Assembly (NCBI GenBank): GCA_026874595.1
Contig: CM049322.1
Coordinates: 7,988,900-8,052,899, forward strand
DNA: 64,000 nt
Direction: 5' to 3'
DNA from: Sipunculus nudus
Taxonomy: Eukaryota; Annelida; Sipuncula; Golfingiida; Sipunculidae
Below, piece by piece: positions 49,501-58,850 of this stretch (the first letter of the stretch is position 1; each line of letters starts with the position of its first letter). Position numbers and translations under genes: made by a program. Under the pieces are notes generated by a model. It had not been told where the DNA came from. It made no database searches and saw only the letters and a list, made by a program, of their open reading frames with translations.

Positions 49501-52500
49501 TGCATTTTAAAGGTACACTAACATGGTTCATTGTCAAGGTACACAAGCATGGTTCATTGTCAAGGTGAACTAACATGGTTCATTGTCAGGGTAAACTTAC
49601 ATGGTTCATTGTCAAGGTGCACTTACATGGTTCATTGTCAAGGTGCATTAACATGGTTCATTGTCAAGGTGTCCTAACATGGTTCATTGTCAAGGTGCAC
49701 TTACATGGTTCATTGTCAAGGTGCACTAACATGGTTCATTGTCATGGTGTCCTAACATGGTTCATTGTCAAGGTGCACTAACATTGTTCATTGTCAAGGT
49801 GCACTAACATGGTTCATTGTCAAGGTGTACTAACATGGTTCATTGTCAAGGTGCACTAACATGGTTCATTGTCAAGGTGCACTAACATGGTTCATTGTCA
49901 AAGTGCACTTACATGGTTCATTGTCAAGGTGCACTACCATGGTTCATTGTCAAGGTGGACTAACATTGTTCATTGTCAAGGTGTCCTACCATGGTTCATT
50001 GTCAAGGTGCACAAACATGTTTCATTGTCAAGGTGTACTAACATGGTTCATTGTCAAGGTGTCCTAACATGGTTCATTGTCAAGTTAAACTAACATGTTT
50101 CATTGTCAAGGTAACCTAACATGGTTCATTGTCAAGGTGTCCTAACATTGTTCATTGTCAAGGTGTCCTAACATGGTACACTAACATGGTTCATTGTCAA
50201 GGTGCATTAACATGGTTCATTGTCAAGGTGCACTAACATGGTTCATTGTCAAGGTGCAGTAACATGGTTCATTGTCAAGGTGCAGTAACATGGTTCATTG
50301 TCAAGGTGCACTTACATTGCTCCCGAGTTGAGCTCTGGAACGAATGCTGCCATTAATACAAATTAATGGCATCATTCGTAACAAAGAAATGGCACTGTCT
50401 AGTAAAAATAGACTCATTTGAATAAAAGGTTATATCGTTGGACTGTTTATCTCCCTTATTACTTGATAGATCGTTCATTGTTTTTACTAAAACATAACAA
50501 AAATTAAGTTCCCAGTTGTATCCAATTATAAGGCTGAAAGATCAAGTCCTCGTTTGTGGAATTTATTTTATTTTACTTTTTGTATAACTGAGGCGAGAAG
50601 TGACAAATGGACTTTTTACCTGAATATACAACAGTCTAATTTTACCCATGTCCCATGATTGTTGCGTACACACGGTCACCTCATTAAGGAATCGGTTTCA
50701 ATAACCCAAACCTCACTAAATATGTATAAATATATATTTTAATAAATATATAGTTTCTTTTAAAAAAATGATCTCTGAATCGTGGATTCATGGCCCGCTC
50801 CTAAATGGTATCAGGAAATATGTCCAACTACTGGTACATTACTCAAATAAAATATTTTGGACTCCCTTATTTTTGGACTTGGTCGGGATAACGGGATAGA
50901 CCTTTATCTCCACACTATATATATATATTTTATTTACAGATCAAAAGATCGATAAGCTGCGGCTGGTGGGATCTTGGCAGCTGCAGGTGGCTCGGCACTA
51001 CCGAAGATACCACAGCCACATAGACGTATGCCCGCACGGCCCCTATCGGCGGGAGCAAAAACTACAAGCTCTCTTTATTCCACCGTCGTGCTCCTTGTTG
51101 CAAAAAGAAGACAAAGCTGAATGTGAGATCGGTGATATTCAAGACATATTCCGCAATGTAAGGTTATACTTCATCAATGTTCTTATGATGGCCAGCTACG
51201 CACTGTTTTATATTTACCATAAGAGTAAAATATGACATTTTTTTATAATTTTTTGTCGGTGAGATACATTATCAAAACTATCTTAATATCATAGATAATT
51301 TTTTTTATTGTTCTCTAATGTCCCTGAAACCTAAAATTGTATCATTTTGACATATCTTTTTAAAGAATTATTTTTATGTAGATTAGCTTAAGGAATTTAT
51401 TGCAAACATCACATACGACGATTAAACTGTATGAAATAACCACTCTTTAATATAATTACTTCATGCTATAATACACAAATAAAAAGAAATATTTATTGAT
51501 CCACTGTTATGATTGAAATAATTATCAAAATACAGATATAACAGCTGAGAAAAAATAACAAAATCTTTGCTGTCTTCATTCAAGCTATTTGAATAATTTT
51601 AATTATTGGTACCTCGATTTCATGAGGCATGAAATAATGGATGAAATGCAAAAATAATAATTTCTTTAGTTATTATGTTCATAAAGTAAATAACTTGTTA
51701 TTAAGATTATTGTAAGCTATTAGAAGTATGAAAACTTACTCATCTGGAATTGACATCACCTATAGAGTGTTTAATAATCTACGAAATAATAATAATAAAA
51801 TTGTTATAAGCATTGAGTATCTCGCAGACTGTTAATGATTTCTAACAATATAGGAGTTGATGACGCAAGCTTGATTTTACTATAAAATAGAGAAGAAATC
51901 AAGTTTTACATAAATGTAAGTTAATACACGAATATATACGTATTCAAATACATATTCATACATAGATGTGTAAATATATAGATATTCTCCTATTTGCTGG
52001 TATAAAGATATATGACATGCGAGATTGACATCCGGCTCGGCATCCGACTTCCGATATCCGGGTTTTAATTTGTACAATCTAACATCTACGGTTCGGTGTA
52101 ATATGTGCACGTGTACGGCAGTCAATGGCGGAAACGGTTGTGTTTTGGTCACTGGTGCATTAACATGACTTAACACCGATATCACCGATTATTGACCTAA
52201 GCCCACCATGAAAAGACAAAAGTATGTTGCAATAAAAAAAAGGACGCGGCCTTTTTTTATTTTATATTGAACTCATATGTGATAACCTAAGTCCAAGGTC
52301 CGCGGTACTCATATCTGTGATTAATACGGGACGGCCAGTGGAGGTATAAAATCCATGTGAAAGTTGTTCGTCTTAAGTTGTGTTTCGTCTTCTCCGGACA
52401 CGGATACAGATACGGGTACGGATAGGTTTAGCGTGTTCCAATATATATATATATTGTTATAAATATATGGTCTTACAGTGATAAATATACATTCGAGAGC

Positions 52501-53953
52501 ACACGGTTGTAGGCTTTTCTTGAAATATTACATCACGGGAATACCCGTACAGCCTATTACAGAGAATACTCGTACATTGAGAGTTCTGAAATGGCCGCAT
52601 GCGGCGCCGTATCCGCGTCCGTATCTGTGTCCGTGTCAAGACAACTGGAAACACTCCTTATATTTTATCATATGTTTGTTCCAACCGTATCCGTGTCCGT
52701 ATCCATCGCCGTGTCCAGACAAGTGGAAACACTCCATATATTTTATCATATGTTTGTTCCAACCGTATCCGTGTCTGTGTCCGTATCTATGTACGGACAA
52801 GGGAAGACGCTTCTTATATTTTATCATATGTTTGTTCCAACCGTACCCGTGTCCGTATCCCTGAACGAACAAGTGGAAACACTCCTGATATTTTATTATA
52901 ATTTTGTTCCAACCTTACCGGGTGTCCGTATCCCTGTCCGGTCAAATATAAACTCAGCTTTAGGCTAAAACAAACAACAAAGTTACACATATCAACGGTC
53001 TACTAGTGAAAATGACATGTCCCATTTACACCCAGTTAGCACAAAACTGTTTTGAAAATGTTAAAAAATAGTGTATGGATAAAAACCTTTTTGTAAATGT
53101 TAACTTATCTTCTTATGATACGTCGGAAAATTATATTTTTTTCAGTTGCATTTAAGTGTTACTTTTAAAAAGTAATTCTAAGAATGTAATTAAAATACAT
53201 ATGTGTCACTCGGGTGTATTTGTATTCTTCTTAATATTTTTTGGTCACCTGAACACTCAAGATCTGAAATCAAATGAACAAGATATCCTCGTCTTGCCTG
53301 TACACGTCTATTCACATGCGGCGCGGGTTTAGCTGACCCGAAAAGTACAAACGACGGCTCAAACAAACGAGGCCCGGAGGTCAACTGACCCGAACACTAC
53401 GCATGGCTGCTTAAACACACTCGGCCCGGGGATCAGCTGACCCGAACACTACACACGACTGCTCAAACACACGCGGCCTGGGGGTCAGCTGACCCGAACA
53501 CTACACAACACGGCTCAAACACACGCGGCCCGGGGGTCAGCTGACCCGAACACTAAACACGGCCGCTCAAACAAGCGGCCTGGGGGTCAGCTGATCCAAA
53601 CACTACACACGACGTCTCAAACACGCGGCCTGGGTGTCAGCTGACCCGATCACTACACACGATGGGCGCATGCTCGCAAAAAAAAAAAAATGATCATATG
53701 TGTCTGTACAATGAGGTGACTTGTACAGCAGAGAAATATGCATCTGTTTTCTCACTCTCTTCACAAAACTACATACGTCTTTTTAATTATAGATACTGAA
53801 ATAATAATAATAATAATAATAATAGTAATTATAATCATTTTCCATTTTGACAACATAAAACATATTTATAAGATAATATTAGTGAATATGTCTCTTTAAT
53901 TATGGATACTTACAATAATAATAAAATAATTAGATTATAACAACAACAAAAAC

Positions 53954-53991
<38 letters not shown>

Positions 53992-56577
53992 CATTATTAT
54001 TATCATTATTATTATTTAACATCCCTATTAGACAACATACAGCTTACATTTGGAAGATATATATCATTACATACGTCTCTTTTATTATGGATACTGACAG
54101 TGATCATATTTTTTTCTAATATTATAATTATTATTATTATAACAATAATAATACTTTAAGATTTACATCAGAGACAACAACAACTACAAATGCTTTAACT
54201 ATTTCTTGATAATATTAGTAAAACAATAATACTACTTTATTTTAAGACCGGCGAACCGACATCGACCTTCATCAATGGTCTACCAGGCTCAGGGAAAACC
54301 ACGCTGGTGAACTGGTGTCTCTCCTCGTGGGCTGACCTGGGGCAAAACAAATCACAAGCACCTGGTGGTGAGAGCAGCAACAAGCCTGACTTCATGTACG
54401 ATCTCATAATTTGCCTTTTTTTAAGGCATGTTCAACCTGATCAAACATTTTCACAAGCAATAAGAAAACAGATCTGGTGTGATACCAACTGTTATCCGGA
54501 TATCGATAAATACATCTCAGAGAACCCATCAAGAGTATTGTTTATTTTCGATGGGCTCGATGAGTTCAGGTCAGAAATTTCGTCAGAAATTACAGCAATA
54601 ATTAAAGGAGAATTGTTTCCAAATGTTTCAAAGATTGTCACCTCACGTCACACAAAAGCAGACAGTCCGTCTGATGAGCTTGTACGTCACTACGACAAAC
54701 GAGTTCAGATAAACGGATTTGATGACTCCCGCGTCCTCCAGTATATGTACAAGTACAAAAGAATCCCTGTCAAACCCCTACAAACTCTAAACCCTTCTGA
54801 TCAAGAGAAAAAACAATTTGTGGATGAATTGTATGAAAAGATAAAGGCAAAATATATGTTATCCCTATGTCACATTCCCCTTCATCTGTGCTTTCTCTGT
54901 CAGTTGGCAGAGGCTGGCAGAGTGCTCAGCACAAACAAAACAGAATTGTATGTATTAATGTTAAAATATACTATTGACGCTTATATGTCAAAGAAAGCAT
55001 CCCCCTCAGATTTTAGTCTTGATAACATTCATGTGTACCACGATGATTTAGTGCTGTGTGGTACAGGCTCATTAAATCTGCTGCGTAGTGAAAATGACCG
55101 ATTTACATTTACTAAAGAAACAACAGAAAGTGATAGCAGTCAGGACTTCATAGAAATAGGAATTAAATTTGGATTGATACTTCCAGTACAGCCTGAACAT
55201 TTAGGAGACACAAAGCTTTATACATTCAGCCATTTGTCCATACAGGAACATCTGGCGGCATTTGCCATTGTCCATAATCAAACACAAAGACAGTTATTTA
55301 TATCATATTTGACCGACATATTCCGACTACACGACTGCCGTAATATAATTTCATTTTGTTGTGGTATGTCTGAGCAGTGCGGGAACGAGCTGCTCTCACA
55401 TGCTGTCAGACTTGTCCGAAATAGCAAGGACAGACCGACCGCTCATCAGTGTCCATACTTTAACCCCTGGGCCTGGCACTCAGGGAAGGTTGACGTGGAG
55501 GCTGAAGTAAACCCTTCCTCTAACATCAGTTTTTTCATTGCACAATGCGTGGCGGAGTTTAAAGACCCGAACCTTTGTGATATACCTTTACCAGGCAGTA
55601 TAACATTAGATCTCTCTCAGCCTGAGACAGACGCTATGTTGACGATGTTCAGACACAACAAGTCACTATCACCGGTTGGAGATATTGAGATAAAGAATGG
55701 TGATCTAAGTAGAGATATATGGGAGACAACAACATCAGTAATACTGCCACATGAGCTCAGACAGATTTATTTAACCTTGACTTGTATAGAGGACACGGCA
55801 GCACTAGCAGCCAGTGTTAAACAAATGATCAACCTGATGACTCTAAAACTGGAGATACAATCCCTGACAGAGACTGACAGTGAGCGCATCCTGGCGGCGA
55901 TCCCGCAAACCATATCACTTTATACATTGCGTCTGAGATATTTCCGCCTGAGTCCTCACGGAGCTGATTTATTATCAGACTTTGTGGGGACTCAGCATCG
56001 TCTGTTGGTGCTACATGTACCAGACACTGACCTGACACAGCTTGGTCAACGCGTGACGTCACTCATCACTTCTCAACATCTGGCTGGTCTTGAAATCAAC
56101 AACACTCACGTGACCCGGCAGCAGGTGACGTCACTGTGTGCCGCTGTGCCGGGTCAATGTCCTCAGCTCCGGGTGTTGTTCATGTCCGGTAATGATATAT
56201 CTGGTGTGGAGGACCGAGTGGATGAGGCCGTCTCAAACCTTAACCATCTCTCATGGCTTAACATCAGGAACTGTAATATAACATCACAGGGACTGTGGCG
56301 GATCCTGCAACATCTGCCGGACTCACTGCGTGTGTTAGACATTAGTGACAATGGTTTCACACATTTCTCACGGCTGTCAGAGTGTTGTCATTTTCTAAAG
56401 TATGTTCGTTTTCTCTTGTGTGCGGGTACAGCTGTACCGGCCGAGGTGATACAAGAACTGGTACAAGTGTGTGACCAAAACCTCCCTGATCTCAAACTGG
56501 TGTACGACCACAAATCATACCAGGCTGGTAAACAAGCGTACGACGCTTTTGCTGTTGAGCTCTGTAATGAGATATAG
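37737..56577 (+). CDS. NLR2: CARD-NACHT-LRR immune receptor of NLR type
   Basis: Seven exons: 37737-37809, 37935-38071, 38671-38812, 39271-39305, 44554-44626, 50940-51157 and 54247-56577. They join with compatible phases into 3009 nt, giving 1002 residues with no stop. Domains: basic N-terminus (1-24), CARD (about 25-117), linker (118-153), pre-NACHT (154-226), NACHT from 227 and LRRs at about 731-981. NACHT shows Walker A GLPGSGKTT (237-245), Walker B VLFIFDGLDE (323-332), sensor 1 IVTSR (356-360) and winged-helix FSHLSIQEHLAAFAIV (553-568). Known family role: cytosolic sensing, ATP-driven oligomerisation and CARD recruitment of signalling partners. Catalytic residues look intact. The short linker exons 4 and 5 are the least certain. 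Closest relative in the window is NLR1. Confidence 0.88.
37935..38071 (+). CDS. NLR2 exon 2 (CARD, first half)
   Basis: GTTACAG acceptor and GTAAGG donor bound 137 nt, phase 1 to 0. The peptide HREIIMKYRVALIQKIDVTN continues TLILDQLVQDCVLSQTQLAALK: CARD helices 1-4 with the L-x2-I-D-V and LDxLVxxxVLS patterns. NLR1 exon 2 has the same length and motif order. Confidence 0.85.
38614..38649. repeat. (TA)n microsatellite before NLR2 exon 3
   Basis: About 36 bp of TA (38614-38649) preceded by a (TTA)n run at 38590-38610. It ends 21 bp before the exon 3 acceptor, inside the branch-point and pyrimidine region. Confidence 0.85.
38671..38812 (+). CDS. NLR2 exon 3 (CARD, second half)
   Basis: The CATCTTTCAG acceptor and GCTG/GTAAAT donor bound 142 nt. 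The peptide has LVSSLLDHLHRRSQEDWETF then MHCLSTHSHDHVVQEIQ, the CARD helix 5-6 region (LLDxL, W..F...L). It is one codon longer than NLR1 exon 3 and aligns throughout. Confidence 0.85.
39271..39305 (+). CDS. NLR2 exon 4 (linker mini-exon)
   Basis: TTTAATTTACAG acceptor and CCAG/GTAATT donor enclose 35 nt, phase 1 to 0, encoding ERRRNQRSNAGQ. The phases fit exons 3 and 5 exactly. No counterpart is seen in NLR1. Exons 4 and 5 add exactly 36 codons together, so they could be skipped as a pair without a frameshift. Confidence 0.5.
39415..39560 (+). repeat. Degenerate family A fragment in NLR2 intron 4
   Basis: 'TTTGTCCGTCATCCGTTCGTCC', 'TCTGTTAACAAGGTACAAAG' and a following 'CCACTTGATCCAG' match the start of family A, strongly diverged. 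Confidence 0.55.
40444..40501. repeat. (TA)n microsatellite
   Basis: About 29 TA units, uninterrupted. Confidence 0.92.
42295..42395 (-). repeat. Family A fragment (reverse)
   Basis: 'TTTGTGCCCTGCTAACGGACGG' and 'GACGAAGGACAAAGCGTATTCC' plus a damaged 'TATACCTCAGTGGA' are the complement of the family A left end. Confidence 0.65.
42665..44017. repeat. 25-bp satellite array, about 54 copies, in NLR2 intron 4
   Basis: Unit GACTGGCCGTATTTACGG plus ATTTACT (25 bp). Common variants change CCGTA to TCGTA or CCATA. The consensus core CCGTA-TT-TACGG is a 5-bp inverted repeat with a 2-nt spacer. Spacing is nearly constant, with very few indels over 1.35 kb. A pair of units with 'CCTAATTTCCGG' occurs twice in succession near 42870-42905, and multi-unit blocks recur (for example around 43320-43390 and 43450-43520), so there is some higher-order structure. 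Confidence 0.95.
44554..44626 (+). CDS. NLR2 exon 5 (linker exon between two satellites)
   Basis: TTTATTTAAG acceptor and TGCAG/GTAAAC donor enclose 73 nt, phase 0 to 1, encoding GVSGDAVMEAGQLESKSPLG then APPA. Composition is linker-like. The exon has 536 bp between it and the end of the 25-bp array on the left and 222 bp between it and the start of the 26-bp array on the right. Internal alternative acceptors (TATCAG, GATGCAG) exist. Supported by phase and coding composition only. Confidence 0.55.
44849..50317. repeat. 26-bp satellite array, about 210 copies, in NLR2 intron 5
   Basis: Unit CATGGTTCATTGTCAAGG plus TGCACTAA (26 bp), running about 5.5 kb with nearly all variation as substitutions. 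Frequent variants are TGTCCTAA, TGCACTTA and TGGACTAA. Because 3 x 26 = 78, the array gives 26-codon periodic open frames of up to 100 codons in all + frames; these are artefacts. A small deletion occurs near 50175. Higher-order structure occupies 45833-49600. Confidence 0.96.
45833..49600. repeat. Higher-order repeat block within the 26-bp array (three copies)
   Basis: A distinctive variant series beginning GGTGCATTTTCAGGGTGC recurs at 45833, 47081 and 48355. The spacings are 1248 bp (48 monomers) and 1274 bp (49 monomers). Another series (CTTTTTTAAGGTACATTATC) and the three 100-codon frames from 46021, 47269 and 48543 repeat with the same offsets and are identical to one another in translation. 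The third copy loses the pattern after about 49600. Confidence 0.92.
50940..51157 (+). CDS. NLR2 exon 6 (pre-NACHT segment)
   Basis: TTTTATTTACAG acceptor and AAT/GTAAGG donor bound 218 nt, phase 1 to 0. The peptide starts DQKIDKLRLVGSWQLQVARH, continues YRRYHSHIDVCPHGPYRRE and ends IGDIQDIFRN. It is homologous to NLR1 exon 4 (shared VARHY+R+H, a P-x-G turn and the closing D-I segment). It links the CARD region to NACHT. Confidence 0.85.
51158..52390. other. NLR2 intron 6, left part
   Basis: AT-rich with no repeat array and no exon recognised; contains two short A/T-rich runs near 52229-52255. Confidence 0.5.
52390..52950. repeat. 78-bp minisatellite (about 4.4 units) with an inverted arm
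   Basis: From 52607 a 78-bp unit repeats: a (CCGTATCCGTGTCCGTATC)-like part, then AAGTGGAAACACTCC and TATATTTTATCATATG followed by TTTGTTCCAA. At 52392-52428 the word CCGGACACGGATACAGATAC lies in the opposite orientation to the CCGTATCC part, so the array is bounded on the left by an inverted arm. Since 78 is a multiple of 3, open frames pass through several frames on both strands; these are not genes. Confidence 0.85.
53318..53664. repeat. GC-rich 52-bp minisatellite centred on a perfect palindrome, about 7 copies
   Basis: Unit CGGCCTGGGGGTCAGCTGAC, then CCGAACACTACACACGACTG, then CTCAAACACACG. GGGTCAGCTGACCC in each good unit is a perfect 14-bp palindrome. The array is markedly richer in GC than its surroundings and ends in a poly-A run at 53678. 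Confidence 0.88.
53665..54246. repeat. Trinucleotide repeats before the NACHT exon
   Basis: (AAT)n at 53802-53823 and (TTA)n at 53960-54015, with further short runs of both near 54115-54155. They fill the last part of NLR2 intron 6 up to the TTATTTTAAG acceptor. Confidence 0.85.
54247..56577 (+). CDS. NLR2 exon 7 (NACHT, winged helix, LRRs, stop)
   Basis: The exon follows TTTATTTTAAG in phase 0 and reads TGEPTSTFINGLPGSGKTTL (Walker A), RVLFIFDGLDEF (Walker B, about 54529-54567) and KIVTSRHTK (sensor 1). It then has CHIPLHLCFLC, FSHLSIQEHLAAFAIV and an LRR region with LRVLFMSGNDISG, LSWLNIRNCNITSQG and LRVLDISDNGFTHF. It ends with TAG at 56575-56577. A full NACHT-LRR in one large exon is common in animal NLRs. 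The stop replaces a serine codon (TCG in NLR1), cutting the tail by eight residues; the old TGA is still at 56599-56601. Confidence 0.93.
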   Translation, partial: TGEPTSTFINGLPGSGKTTLVNWCLSSWADLGQNKSQAPGGESSNKPDFMYDLIICLFLRHVQPDQTFSQAIRKQIWCDTNCYPDIDKYISENPSRVLFIFDGLDEFRSEISSEITAIIKGELFPNVSKIVTSRHTKADSPSDELVRHYDKRVQINGFDDSRVLQYMYKYKRIPVKPLQTLNPSDQEKKQFVDELYEKIKAKYMLSLCHIPLHLCFLCQLAEAGRVLSTNKTELYVLMLKYTIDAYMSKKASPSDFSLDNIHVYHDDLVLCGTGSLNLLRSENDRFTFTKETTESDSSQDFIEIGIKFGLILPVQPEHLGDTKLYTFSHLSIQEHLAAFAIVHNQTQRQLFISYLTDIFRLHDCRNIISFCCGMSEQCGNELLSHAVRLVRNSKDRPTAHQCPYFNPWAWHSGKVDVEAEVNPSSNISFFIAQCVAEFKDPNLCDIPLPGSITLDLSQPETDAMLTMFRHNKSLSPVGDIEIKNGDLSRDIWETTTSVILPHELRQIYLTLTCIEDTAALAASVKQMINLMTLKLEIQSLTETDSERILAAIPQTISLYTLRLRYFRLSPHGADLLSDFVGTQHRLLVLHVPDTDLTQLGQRVTSLITSQHLAGLEINNTHVTRQQVTSLCAAVPGQCPQLRVLFMSGNDISGVEDRVDEAVSNLNHLSWLNIRNCNITSQGLWRILQHLPDSLRVLDISDNGFTHFSRLSECCHFLKYVRFLLCAGTAVPAEVIQELVQVCDQNLPDLKLVYDHKSYQAGKQAYDAFAVELCNEI

Positions 56578-56712
56578 ACAAAGGCACACAGGGTAGACTG
56601 ACGGGAATCAGAATTCAACCCAATAATATCACATTAGGATAGACTCATTCATAAAATAAGATAAAAACTATTTATTTTTTTTACGATTAATTTTCTTTGA
56701 TTCATTTAAATG

Positions 56713-56718
56713 AATAAA
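56713..56718 (+). terminator. Polyadenylation signal AATAAA for NLR2
   Basis: AATAAA lies 135 bp after the stop codon, followed by a T/G-rich stretch (GTGTATTATTTTG). The position and context are consistent with 3' end formation. Confidence 0.6.
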
Positions 56719-56729
56719 ATGTGTATTAT

Positions 56730-56985
56730 TTTGACATTCCTCTGTTCTTGCATGGTTATATATAGATACTCCTGTGTAATATATGGTAAGATAAATACAT
56801 ACATACATACATAGGCGGTGAAATTGGGAGGGAGGGGGGCACATTTGGGGTCTCAAATAATACGAGGAAAAACACAAGGGTACCAGTATTTCTCAGTACA
56901 GTTAGTATATTCTCCTGTATAGGATTGTAATAGACTAATAAGAGCGTATATATGTATATGAATATATATATATATATATATATAT

Positions 56986-57026
<41 letters not shown>

Positions 57027-57325
57027 TCTACTATTGCCCCCCCCCCATAAATATTTCGCTTCCCAACCAATTATATAGATACATAGATACATCGAAACAT
57101 TATGGTTCAGTCTAAATGTATTTATATGAAACATTATCATCACATGTACACATTCATTAACATATACCAGGTGCACATAAAATATTGTATGGCTATGTTT
57201 TATTAAAAACTATTTAATTCTATACTTAATCTTGACGTTTTGAATCTGATTATACATCTATAATATATATAAATGTATTTAAGGTAAATGTATTTTAAAA
57301 CGAAGTATATGTGTGTGTGTGAGGA

Positions 57326-57356
<31 letters not shown>

Positions 57357-58060
57357 GGAAAATATTATGGCCATTCTATTGATTATGCATTTAGTTTTTA
57401 CATGAAACGTGCCCATTCATCTACCTTTTGACAAAGAAATTATATGTGATTTTTCTCTTCCGCTGTGTATATAGTAATGATCTAAGGGTAATTTTGGTTG
57501 TGAAAATATAGCGCCTTCGTAAAGAATGTGTGGACTTATTATCAACAACATGTTTGAAAACGCAGCAATGATGTGCCCAGCACCTATATCAGTTAACCCA
57601 TATTTCCACTCATATAAAGCGGGTCCAGTAAAGCTAGTTTTGTCTGAATTGGATAACTTGATTATTCCTCCTTGCACCAGATTTATTTATAGCCGAGGAT
57701 TAGTTTTATTGCAACTCAATGTGAATATATACAGATATCACGGGAAAATGTAAGACACAATGTTGTCAGAATGTTATGGACGGTCATGTCGGTTACTGAA
57801 TGTCTTAAGTATATAAATATATGCATTTGTTATGTAAATGTTATAGTCTTATAATGTTATATTTTCTGTGAGTAAAATTATCTTGACACACGAATACGCT
57901 TTTGTTGAATTAACATGATGTATGTTGAGTGTTTGGCTGTCTGAGCAATTGGACAAATTAAGATAGTATGCTGTATTTGAAAATTCCTGAGGTTTATTGC
58001 GGTATATTAAATAGATTTAAACTCTATAGATTTCGATTATATAAGCTGTAATAAAACTGT
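56730..58060. other. Downstream of NLR2; microsatellites, no gene recognised
   Basis: (TA)n at 56958-57024 with short interruptions, a poly-C run near 57038, and (GT)n at 57310-57353. A short open frame at 57526-57753 has no recognisable domain. Confidence 0.5.
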
Positions 58061-58139
58061 AACCCCCTCCACACCCCCGAAAATTTATTGCTGAATCGAA
58101 GAAGCGGATACGCGGGGGGGGGGGGGGGGCGTTGTCCAG

Positions 58140-58330
58140 GGGATCCGCCCCCCCCCTCTCCTTTCTCTTTCATCCACCGCAACCTATTTTTGAAAGTTTC
58201 AGACAAAATTTTGCGGCCTGGACACCCCCCCCCCCCTTGCTCGGGCACTGGGACCTTTTTTCAGGGATTTCATTAGTCCTTATGGGTTGGACCCCCCTTT
58301 TCCTAAATCTTGGATCCGACCCCCTCCCCC
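58140..58330 (+). repeat. Family F dispersed repeat, copy 2
   Basis: 'TTTCAGACAAAATTTTGCGGCCTG', a poly-C run, 'TTGCTCGGGCACTGGGACC' and 'CCTTATGGGTTGGACCCC' match the segment inside Helitron-like element 1. The flanks contain long G and C homopolymers (58116-58128, 58225-58236), likely to be difficult for sequencing. Confidence 0.65.
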
Positions 58331-58674
58331 TGAATCAGCATTATATGTTTTTTTATTAATCTATTTTCTTCGATAACTTTAACATCACTGTTTCCTCCCC
58401 CGGTTTTCCCAAGGTGTTGCATCCCAACCCTGACCACGAACCACCCCCACACACCACCACCAACACCCGACTTCGCGTCCAATGTTTTTGATAAATATGG
58501 GCACAATTTGATGTCCCCCTCCCCCGACCCAACCAACTTTTCTTACAAAGGGGAGATTCATATACCGTGTTAATAATTTTTTTTTTCGCGATACAATATA
58601 GCCTTACTTGTAAAAAAAGTTTTAAAAAATTGAACTTAAATCATAATGTGTCATAGTCAGTGGTGGACCTTTAG

Positions 58675-58850
58675 GGGGGGAGGGGGGGGGGGGAGGTATT
58701 TTGGTGAATTTGCATAGGGAATTTGTAAAGTATAAAATATTTGATATGATGTGGTTTTGAATTAAAGTATTATTTTTTACTTTTGGAATAATACAATTAA
58801 ACTTTTGTTTTCATAATTTATCCAGTTATTTGACTTTGTATGAAAAATTA
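58675..58850 (+). repeat. Family E dispersed repeat, copy 2
   Basis: 'AGTATAAAATATTTGATATGATG', 'TTGAATTAAAGTATTATTTTTT' and 'TTTTGGAATAATACAATTAAAC' match 20505-20680. It is preceded by a G-rich tract at 58673-58696. Confidence 0.7.

Noticed and set aside
44851-50093. Many 70-100 codon open frames (MVHCQGALTWFIV-type peptides)
   Set aside because: They are 26-codon periodic readings of the 26-bp satellite, occur in all + frames and break only where a variant creates TAA. There is no start context or splice structure.
44849-50317. TCAAGGT words as nuclear-receptor half-sites
   Set aside because: The unit reads TCAAGGTGCA, not TCAAGGTCA. The word is present only because it is part of the satellite monomer.
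52478-52968. Several 100-128 codon frames on both strands
   Set aside because: They arise from the 78-bp minisatellite; the peptides are low-complexity and present in several frames.
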